Of a DNA stretch of 64,000 bases, positions 11,345-20,420 are shown piece after piece. A program made the translations under genes and the position numbers. How positions within the stretch are numbered: the stretch's first letter is position 1; the number at the start of each line of letters is the position of its first letter. This DNA comes from Arctopsyche grandis. Taxonomy: Eukaryota; Arthropoda; Insecta; Trichoptera; Hydropsychidae. The DNA is taken from positions 37,746,691-37,810,690 of the forward strand of contig NC_135357.1 of assembly GCF_051622035.1 (NCBI RefSeq), in the 5' to 3' direction. The notes under the pieces are model-generated. The model did no database searches. It saw only the letters and a list, made by a program, of their open reading frames with translations, and had not been told where the DNA came from.

Positions 11345-13510
11345 AACTATGATAGCGATACAAATTGAGCGCGAATATATGCAAATACTTGCACAAGACA
11401 AAAGTTCTACTTCCGGTTGTCGGATTTTGTTCAAATTTTTTTTATTATTTAAAATCAGTATAATTATAATACACATTAAATATCAAGAGGATAAAAATAA
11501 TATAAAAGGTCAAAATAAAATAATGAAATATTGTTTTAAAAAAAAATACTACTTCCGGTTTACAAATTCTGACCAAAACGTTATCAAATCTAAGTTAGTA
11601 CATAAAGAATACAAATATAAATTTTCAGCTCAATACGTTTAGGGGTGTGGACAGGATCCAGGCGACAACATTTTTATCCTTTGTAATAGGAGAAAATCCC
11701 ACTTCCGGTTCATTAAATTTGGTGATTTAATTTTTTAATTTTACTTAAAATCACTATCTTTATTATACACAATAAATATCAAGACGCTTAAAATAATTTA
11801 AAAGGTCAAAATAAATTAATGAAAAAATAATGAAATATTGTTTTTAAAAAAAATACTACTTCCGGTTTACGAATTCTGACCAAAACGTTACCAAATCTAA
11901 GTTAGTACATAAAAAACACAAATATAAATTTTCAGCTTAATACGTTCAGGGGTGTGGACAGGATCCAGGCGACAACATTTTTGACCTTTCTAAGACGAGA
12001 AAATCTCTCTTCCGGTTCATTAAATTTGGTGATTTAATTTTTTAATTTTACTTAAAACCACTATTTTTATTATACACAATAAATATCAAGACGCTTAAAA
12101 TAATTTAAAAGGTCAAAATAAAATAATGAAATATTGTTTTAAAAAAAAATACTACTTCCGGTTTGCGAATTCTGACCAAAATGTTACCAAATCTAAGTTA
12201 ATACATAAAGAATACAATTATAAATTTTCAGCTTAATACGTTTAGGGGTTTGGTCAGGATCCAGGCGACAACATTTTTGACCTTTCTAAGACGAGAAAAT
12301 CTCTCTTCCGGTTCATTAAATTTGGTGATTTTATTTTTTATTTTTACTTAAAATCACTATCTTTATTATACACAATAAATATCAAGACGCTTAAAATAAT
12401 TTAAAAGGTCAAAATAAATTAATGAAAAAATAATGAAATATTGTTTTTAAAAAAAATACTACTTCCGGTTTACGAATTCTGACCAAAACGTTACCAAATC
12501 TAAGTTAGTACATAAACAACACAAATATAAATTTTCAGCTTAATACGTTCAGGGGTGTGGACAGGATCCAGGCGACAACATTTTTGACCTTTCTAAGACG
12601 AGAAAATCTCTCTTCCGGTTCATTAAATTTGGTGATTTAATTTTTTAATTTTACTTAAAACCACTATCTTTATTATACACAATAAATATCAAGACGCTTA
12701 AAATAATTTAAAAGGTCAAAATAAAATAATGAAAAAATAATGAAATATTGTTTTAAAAAAAAATACTACTTCCGGTTTGCGAATTCTGACCAAAATGTTA
12801 CCAAATCTAAGTTAATACATAAAGAATACAATTATAAATTTTCAGCTTAATACGTTTAGGGGTTTGGTCAGGATCCAGGCGACAACATTTTTGACCTTTC
12901 TAAGACGAGAAAATCTCTCTTCCGGTTCATTAAATTTGGTGATTTTATTTTTTATTTTTACTTAAAATCACTATCTTTATTATACACAATAAATATCAAG
13001 ACGCTTAAAATAATTTAAAAGGTCAAAATAAATTAATGAAAAAATAATGAAATATTGTTTTTAAAAAAAATACTACTTCCGGTTTACGAATTCTGACCAA
13101 AACGTTACCAAATCTAAGTTAGTACATAAACAACACAAATATAAATTTTCAGCTTAATACGTTCAGGGGTGTGGACAGGATCCAGGCGACAACATTTTTG
13201 ACCTTTCTAATAGGAGAAAATCCCACTTCCGGTTCATTAAATTTGATGATTTTATTTTTTATTTTTACTTAAAATCACTATCTTTATTATACACAATAAA
13301 TATCAAGACGCTTAAAATAATTTAAAAGGTCAAAATAAAATAATGAAAAAATAATGAAATATTGTTTTTAAAAAAAATACTACTTCCGGTATACGAATTC
13401 TGACCAAAACGTTACCAAATCTAAGTTAGTACATAAATAATATAAATATAAATTTTCAGCTTAATACGTTCAGGGGTGTGGTCAGGATCCAGGCGACAAC
13501 ATTTTGACCT
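11345..13510 (+). repeat. 307-bp tandem satellite, about 7 copies
   Basis: The anchor GGATCCAGGCGACAACA starts at 11654, 11961, 12257, 12564, 12871, 13178 and 13485, giving spacings of 307, 296, 307, 307, 307 and 307 bp. Each unit has two ACTTCCGGT-like motifs about 150 bp apart, so it appears to be an old dimer. Two monomer variants alternate in the centre (GGTGTGGACAGG against GGTTTGGTCAGG), forming a 614-bp higher-order repeat. There is no coding capacity. Confidence 0.95.
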
Positions 13511-14107
13511 TCCTTCCGGATGCTTCCGGAAGGGAAAAAATCCCACTTCCGGTTTATTAAAATTAGTGATTTTTTTTTATTTTAATCACATTGATACAAG
13601 AATTATACTTGCATTTTTTCGTGAAGACCACACATGTTTAAGGGGTCGAAAAAAATAGTGGAAGAAAAATCGAACAAGAGTAAACTGCCACTTCCGGTCG
13701 ACGGACGCTTACCAAATTTTATACATAACTTGGTATTGAGCCTTAACTGATCGATATGAAATTTCAGTTCGAATAATCAAAAGGCTTTTGAGAAAAACAT
13801 AAAAAACCTCGATTCTCTAGAGTAAAAGTACTACTTCCGGTTCAGATAAAAATATTTAAAAAATATAAAATTATAAAAATTATTATTTCTAGTACATGCA
13901 AAAAAAATTCAGTCCGATTCAGTTAGTAGTTTGGGAGAAAATCGAATTCAAAAACTTAAAAAAAAGAGGACACCTATAAGGGGAGGTACCATTTCCGGTC
14001 AACTTAAAAATTTGAAAAAAATTTACGTAGTGTCTATAAGAATTTCATTAACCGATACTAAGTTTTGGTTCGATAGGACTAACGGTGTTGAAAAAATCCC
14101 CAAAGTA

Positions 14108-14171
14108 CACAGACACACACACAGACACACACACAGACACACACACAGACACACATACAGACACACACACA
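14108..14171 (+). repeat. (ACAGACACAC)n microsatellite
   Basis: About six imperfect decamer copies of ACAGACACAC at the right side of the satellite-bearing element. Confidence 0.9.
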
Positions 14172-14477
14172 TTTTTTCTAGATCATTAAAACGTGATCAG
14201 TAATCGATTCTGAGTTCGAATCAGTCAAAATCTCGAGTTCGAATTTTCGCATGATCACAAAACTTCATCTATTGTTACTACGTACATAGATAAAGTAAAA
14301 ATACATATCGGTTCGGTTCGGTTCCGGTTTACATTCTGGAAATAAAAACGGTTTTTTCAGTTTGGAAAGATTTCTTTGCGTCTTGAATTTCGGCTGTCAA
14401 ACCTCAAAGAATTCGCGGGCCGCACTCAATCGATTTTTTTTATCCGAAAATATAATAAAAAAGTAATTAGTTATTAT

Positions 14478-14705
14478 TATTACAAGGTTTTTACTAGCTT
14501 TACTTCGCCAATCGGTCTGAAAATATTCCTACATTCTTCCAATCGGTTAGAAACTTTTGCCATTTTGCGAGGTTTGGTCGCTGATAGAGATTTCAATTGG
14601 ATGGTGTTGATGGTGAAATAATCGTAATAAACACGTTTAAGAAACCAAAAATTTTGGAGAAGGTGACAGCTAACCACTAGCTAACTTTGCCACTAGTCTG
14701 TAGCC
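14478..14705 (+). repeat. Dispersed repeat family D, copy 3 (longest)
   Basis: Runs from ACAAGGTTTTTACTAG to the CTAGTCTGTAGCC end. It contains the family's TTTTGCGAGGTTTGG core and the ACACGTTTAAGAAACC stretch shared with the inverted copy at 8682-8885. No reading frame is supported. Confidence 0.75.
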
Positions 14706-15099
14706 AGTTTTGATGTTTGACTTTTCGACCCCGACTCATTTTGTCAGATTTTAATTGTTTAAAAACCGCTTATAACTTAATCTTTTTCACACTATATCTT
14801 ATAAAATTTACATTATAGGCTCTCATTATCTCTTATCTATTATATGTTTTTACTTCACTAATAACCTTTACATGTACAAACCGAAAAAGCCGATTGACTG
14901 TTCCGGTTTTCGTTCCGGCTAAAAATAACGGCTATTCCGGTTTTCATATAACGACGTCTTCTTCTATTGTGGTTTTGTGACATTTTAATGTTTCATAAAG
15001 AATAGTAGGTAGGTAGTAATTAATATACATATGTATGTACTTTGTATAAATATTTCAAGTTTAGTGTCAAAGGAAGAGAGGCCAAAAAAAACAGAGATC
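14706..15099. other. Unassigned stretch with CCGG-rich block
   Basis: AT-rich with a TTCCGGTTTTCGTTCCGGC block at about 14900-14955 resembling the DNA flanking the satellite element at 11223-11250 and 14308-14335. No gene is seen. Confidence 0.35.
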
Positions 15100-15108
15100 A
15101 TTACAGAC

Positions 15109-15852
15109 GGTGTCACGACAAATCGCTTACGGACCTTCCACTCGACGACGTTAGGCGCACGCACAACATTTCACTCATTACACTCACAGATAAATCACTC
15201 ACGCGACAAAACGCTCACGCCACATTAATTTCACGAAATTATTAAAATAGCGTACAAAAACTTTATTTTTTTACACAAGAAATATCCCAAAACTCAATTA
15301 AACGTATCGTGATGAATTAATACACTATCCATCCTATCACAGATAAATAAATAAAATATATACAAACTAATTATTCACCAAGTACAGGGTTTATTATAAG
15401 ATTTATTTAATTCTTCGTATTAATAAGGATTTTCGTTCAGTTACAATTATTTTTTTAATTGGTGTTAATATAAATTCTTTTATATGTACAATAATCAACA
15501 GGACAATACAATATTATGTTTTTGTAGTTAATATATGTTCAACTCATCATCCAAGACTTCAGTTTTATTTTTAATTATTGTATCGACAGTACTATTATAA
15601 AATGATTGTAAGGTATTTGAAATACGTAAATAGAATACGATAAAATCTATGTTCGCAAAGTTTTTCCAATATATACACATATAATCAATAATGGTTAAGT
15701 ATTACGCACTCAAATCCGATATCGAGTCAGGTATTTTCAACTAAAAAATCGAGATGCTAAGATTTTTATGCGAACATGAAAAATTGTAATGCTTGAATAA
15801 ATGCCCCGCAATCGAATGAGTGAAAGATCCGTGAGCGATTTGTCGCGGAATC
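15109..15852. mobile_element. MITE with terminal inverted repeats and 9-bp target duplication
   Basis: The left end GGTGTCACGACAAATCGC and the right end (read inverted) GATTCCGCGACAAATCGC continue into a matching ACGGA-CTT-CACTC block, about 36 bp of imperfect inverted repeat. The 9-bp sequence ATTACAGAC flanks both sides (15100-15108, 15853-15861). A 9-bp duplication is typical of Mutator-like elements. The interior is AT-rich with no transposase, so it is non-autonomous. Confidence 0.82.
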
Positions 15853-15861
15853 ATTACAGAC

Positions 15862-17181
15862 ACTTTTTATGATATATGTACAGTGAAAACACTGCATGAT
15901 GATGATGTGACTTGTCTTCCAAATAATATATGTACATATGTATGTTAGTTGTACAACTTATGGAGACGATTCATCGCACGTAGCGTTGTGTACACACGAT
16001 ACAATCATGTAAACGACAAATTACTATACATACATGTATACTTACATATAATAATAGGTTTTAGCTTTATTAGAGCCGAGGCCTTTTTACAAACAACTCA
16101 TGTCTGAAGGTTTTGGTCAACTGTAATTTTTTTGGCTAGCTGCAGTCTAGTTTTTGGTCAATATATAATCTATGAGAAATCATCCATTGGTTTATTCAGG
16201 TACGAAAATGTACGAAAAGTTTCGTGCATGTTCTTTCGACTACATATAACAAATAATGATTTGGTTTACATTTGAAATGCACGTACATTTGTAGTTGTAC
16301 ATCGATGCCGTAGTTACAAATACGAAAGTAGGCAGTCCGAAAAGGACATTGGTCCTTTTTGAACTCGATTCACCTCATCGTTATTCGTCACTGTGACCGG
16401 ACGATGATCTGCAACGGGTCGTCCAGAACTAGTCAGCCAGTGAGTGACGGGACGGACATTTCCTCCGATACTTCCTGTCGCCTTCAGGAAGTCAAATACG
16501 TATGGAATTTAATAATTCAACACAACAACAGTTTCCATTCGGTCGCATGTTTAGTCACATACATATTGTCAGCCATCTATTGTCACCAATAACCTTTTTG
16601 TTTTTAAATTCGCATGGCAATTGTTAAATTGCACTCAACTATAATATATGTGTGTGTGTGTGTGTGTACGTATACATATGTAATTACAGTGCAAACGTCG
16701 TACAACTTGTTTCTCATCGTATTGTTAGGAAAATAATTTGCAATTATAATCTAAAGACAAATTTTTGCCATTTGCATCGACAAATCACAAGTCGAATACT
16801 AAACACATTTCGAAGAACGATTCCAATAATTTCAACTAACGGATTAGTTGAATTGCATTCTTCAAATTTTAACACTTGTGTTGAATTTCAAATTAAATTA
16901 AATTTTGAGCAATTTCATTACTATTGTATGCAAAATACATAAGTTTTTTTATTCAATTTGTGAATAACTCAACATTCAAATAAACTAAATTACAATGGAC
17001 ACTGATTCTTATATGTATTGTAAGGCGACCATTCTGATGATTTTTTAATGATTGGTGTTCATTTAATAAACTTATTTAAATGTAAAAAAATATATATGTA
17101 ATCAGGTTTAATACATCAAATTGTAGAGTTATTTATAATTATAGTATTTATGTAAGTAATAGAACTTTACCGACATAATCG
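15862..17181. other. AT-rich stretch, no gene supported
   Basis: Contains a perfect 8-bp-stem hairpin (AAAAGGAC...GTCCTTTT at about 16338-16357) and a (GT)n run near 16650. The ORFs here are short and match no family I recognise. Confidence 0.4.
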
Positions 17182-17346
17182 CAAATCAAATATCTGGGAG
17201 TTGTATTTGATAAAATATTAACATTCGATTCTCATATAAATTACATTACAAAAAATACTATCAAATCACTGGGTTTCCTACTAAGAAACGCTACCCACTT
17301 GAAAAATGTAAATACAATTCTACTATTTGGTCACCTTCTTCACTAA
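17182..17346 (+). mobile_element. LINE reverse transcriptase remnant
   Basis: A 54-codon open segment reads QIKYLGVVFDKILTFDSHI and on through SLGFLLRNA, the conserved block just after the catalytic palm of Jockey-like reverse transcriptases. It ends at a stop at 17344-17346 and nothing else of the element remains nearby. Confidence 0.7.
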
Positions 17347-18498
17347 AATATACTAATTTAATAGTCTTAAATTAAAAATTTTAGAGTTCATATATAACTA
17401 TCATGTCAGCAGCATTATAATTTATAAAAATTGAATGATTAATGATATTTAATGTTTATTTGGTATCATTAATGTATTGGTGAGTATAATCAGGTTCCAT
17501 GTACCAGGTCGATCAATTATATCTTCTTGATATGCCTGGGTTTACCATCAATTATTCATTCGAGATCGCACAGACTGGGTAACGAGCTGAACATGTTTAA
17601 TGTCAGTAGATTAAGTTGATATTTGATTTGGCCGAGTATGTATTTTTTTATTATCAACTTTAATGTATTTGTAAATAAATGGCCTAAAAACATGTTAAAT
17701 AGTCACCTTATTATATAGTATTATGATTTAAACACATATACAGTATCTAAGTACATATAATATAAGCTATATAAAAATAATTGACGAACTATGAACTGAT
17801 TTTTGTGGCAGGTCCTGTCATAGCGGCGAATTACGAGTGAATGATTTTTGTTTTAAATTGGAACAATTTCTATGGAAATCGCAAAGGTTTGTTTGAAAAT
17901 AAACAATTCGTTAGGAAAAAAGTATCGTATGTATGAATGTACACACGGTTAATAATTGTGGAATTGTCATCACTCGATGTCCAGCAGAGACGGAATGTCT
18001 GGAAGACTGAATTTAAGGATTGGCGTGTTGTGTTGTAGTGTGATATGTTTAGGTTGAATGGTACATAAAAGTCATGTGTAGCTGTCAGCCGAGAGGCTTA
18101 CAGCGGTGGTGGCGGTGATCGATATCGATATCGATATCAATAGCAATAGCAATAGCAATAGCAATAGCAATAGCAATAGCAATAGCACAACAATGGCTAT
18201 CGCGAGTCGAGTGTGGTCTCTTCAATACAATACTAGACTACAATACGATACAACAGGTAGGATAGGATGTGGTGTACTCACGAAGAGAAGGGGGCGGCGA
18301 AGAGGGAGAACGCTCCGAAGAGAGGCTGCGTTCGGCTCGCGGTCTTCGATCGCGCACTTTCCAACCATGCCCACGCTTCTTCACACGCTGCCAACCCTAC
18401 CTAAATTCTCCTCTCTCTCCATGTACATGCTACACACTCCACACTACAAAATTATATTTTATCCTTGCTTGTAACTGATCGACAACGGCGAATCCCAT
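17347..18498. other. Unassigned stretch before the solo LTR
   Basis: AT-rich to about 18050, then GC-richer (18260-18440) around the (AATAGC) repeat. No protein family is recognised in the ORF at 18106-18474, which starts in simple repeats. Confidence 0.35.
18139..18186 (+). repeat. (AATAGC)8 microsatellite
   Basis: Eight perfect hexamers, preceded by a GATATC-type repeat at about 18120-18137. Confidence 0.95.
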
Positions 18499-19324
18499 TG
18501 TAGGCGGGGTAGGTATGTGTTGACCGTATCCCAGCCTAACGAAACACTGTTGTGCTTGTTTTAATTAAGTTTTATTGTTTGCCTAATTATTGTACAAAGG
18601 TATTATTTAGGTATTATATTAGGTCTCTGGATATGGTAGAGTGTCGCTGGCTCGGCATTCGGCTATGTTCAGCAAGTCTCTGGATACGGCAGTGTGTTGT
18701 TGGCTCGTTGTTCGGCTATGTTCGGCAGGTCTCTGGATACGGCAGTGTGTTACTGGCTCGTTCGTTCGGCTATGTTCGGAAGCTCTCTGGATACGGCAGT
18801 GTGTTGCTGGCTCGTTCGGCTGGTTGATCTTCCAAGTCCGCGTAGTCTAGTGGTGGCAGGTCAGGAGCTGGATGTCGACTGGTCTGCTGCTGTGTGTCGA
18901 CGCTTGCTGCTGTGGGTCGACTGGCGTTGTTTGGGTTGTACCTCCTTTTATAGTGTTTCTGGGTATCACATGACCCGTGGTGGTGATTGTTGATGCGTAA
19001 GCGAGGAATGTGCTTTTGTCGATGGGGTAGAATTTTCTGTAATGATTGGCGCCGTTCCACTCGATGTAGTTTAATGGCTGCGGTGTGCTTCGACCGGTTT
19101 GGTTCCGCTCGACTGGTAGGGGTGTTCCGCTTGAGTTTAGTTTAATGGCTGCAGGTGTGCTTCGACTGGTTTGGTTCCGCTCGAGTGGTAGGGGTGGAAC
19201 TTTCTCGAAGGTTTTGGCACCGTTCCGCTTGAGTTTAGTTTAATGGCTGCAGGTGTGCTTCGACTGGTTTTGGGAATGTATTCTGCGTCGCAGTAAATGT
19301 TTTGATGATGACGAGATTCCCACA
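18499..19324 (-). mobile_element. Solo LTR of a CsRn1-like Ty3/Gypsy element
   Basis: An 826-bp sequence related to the LTRs of the element at 19747-31047. It shares the CTCTGGATATGGTAGAGTGT tandem units, the CTTCCAAGTCCGCGTAGT block, the TTGTACCTCCTTTTATA block and the GACGAGATTCCCACA terminus. It is flanked by the same 4-bp sequence CCAT on both sides (18495-18498, 19325-19328), and no internal coding region is present. It is diverged from the intact element, so it belongs to an older or sister subfamily. On the minus strand it runs TGTGGG... to ...ACA. Confidence 0.85.
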
Positions 19325-19746
19325 CCATATTTGAAGAAATGTACGAGTAATTTGTCTGATCTCGATTGCACACACGTGCGAACACCCACTGTTTACAAGC
19401 TGGGGACGTGACGTGCCATATCAGGTGTTCGTCACATTGGCGCCCAATGCGAGGCATTTCATAGTACAGGTGCAGTTGCAATTGGTGTACCCACGAACAG
19501 GTACAGGTACAGGTACCCGTTTGAAGTAAAGTGCACATCTTTTGTCCATCCTTCTAGCCACATGGCCTATCCACTATATCAGAGCATCGTAACCTGTGCA
19601 CCGCGGTAATATGTATTCTCCGACCAGCACTTCGGCCTGATGCGTACGAGTGGGATCGCGTGTGAGGGAGAAAACCGATGTTAGTTAGTGTTTTGTCCCT
19701 ATGCATGTACGGAATAACTAGCGACTTTCGATGAAGTACATACATA
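19325..19746. other. Flank of the Gypsy insertion with a small LINE fragment
   Basis: Positions about 19530-19600 read on the minus strand as WIGHVARRMDKRC, the GHVARM block of a LINE family also seen at 31196-31314 and 42896-43185. The remainder has no recognisable feature. Confidence 0.45.
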
Positions 19747-20145
19747 TATGGGGATCTAGTCTTGTTGTGAAGGTCTTCTTCACCACCAGTCCGCCATGTA
19801 TTATAGACAGGTTCGTCTGTGTTCGGTATTAAATACAGCTATGTTGAATATGGTATTTATTTGGTAGTAATACGTATACACAAGTATGATTAATTGTTGG
19901 CAAAAGTTTGTCGTTCAGCGGTCTCTGGATATGGTAGAGTGTCGCTGGCTCGGCATTCAGCTATGTTCGGCAAGTCGCTGGATATGGTAGAGTGTCGCTG
20001 GCTCGGCGTTCAGCTATGTTCGGCAAGTCGCTGGATATGGTAGAGTGTCGCTGGCTCGTTGTTCTTCCAAGTCCGCGTAGTGAAGTGGTGGCTGGTCAGG
20101 AGCTGGATGTTGACTGGTCTGCTGCTGTGTGTCGACTGGCGTTGT
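19747..20145 (-). repeat. 3' LTR, distal piece (split by LINE insertion)
   Basis: Near identical to 30101-30499 of the 5' LTR. One difference was seen at 19871 (T instead of C). It ends at the 10-bp sequence CTGGCGTTGT (20136-20145), the target duplication of the inserted LINE. Confidence 0.95.
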
Positions 20146-20420
20146 AGTTAGTAGTTGTGGCTGCGTTTTAACGATAGTTTATAGGGAGTGCCACTCCCTT
20201 AACCTATCCATCGAACGTGTTGTATGGGATCGGACTCTCGGTGATGTTTGTGGTGCGGGCTGGCGGCTGCTCGCTTGTGGGGTGTTTGTCGATCTGGAAC
20301 ACTAAGCAAAATTAGTGCAACATCTGTGGGATACTGTCGGGGTTAGTGTGTTAGTGGGTGGTTAACGGGTATGGACCGTTTGGAGGTGGTTGAGTCTGGT
20401 TAATTAAATTGGGTGCTATT

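Larger units (their letters stand above)
11281..14296. repeat. Satellite-bearing element bounded by short inverted ends
   Basis: The block of tandem and periodic repeats is bounded by ACTTTATCTATGTA on the left (11282-11295) and its inverse TACATAGATAAAGT on the right (14283-14296). Outside each end is CGGTTCCGGTT-rich DNA. Between the ends lie the 307-bp satellite, further diverged 150-bp units, and an ACAGACACAC microsatellite. The arrangement suggests one non-autonomous element with an expanded internal array, possibly Helitron- or MITE-like. The superfamily is not determined. Confidence 0.5.

Noticed and set aside
11345-13510. CRISPR-like or array-like repeat structure
   Set aside because: Units are 307 bp and contiguous without unique spacers; it is a eukaryotic satellite.
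18106-18474. 122-aa ORF beginning with Asp-Ile and Asn-Ser repeats
   Set aside because: Starts in the GATATC and AATAGC microsatellites; the remainder has no family similarity.
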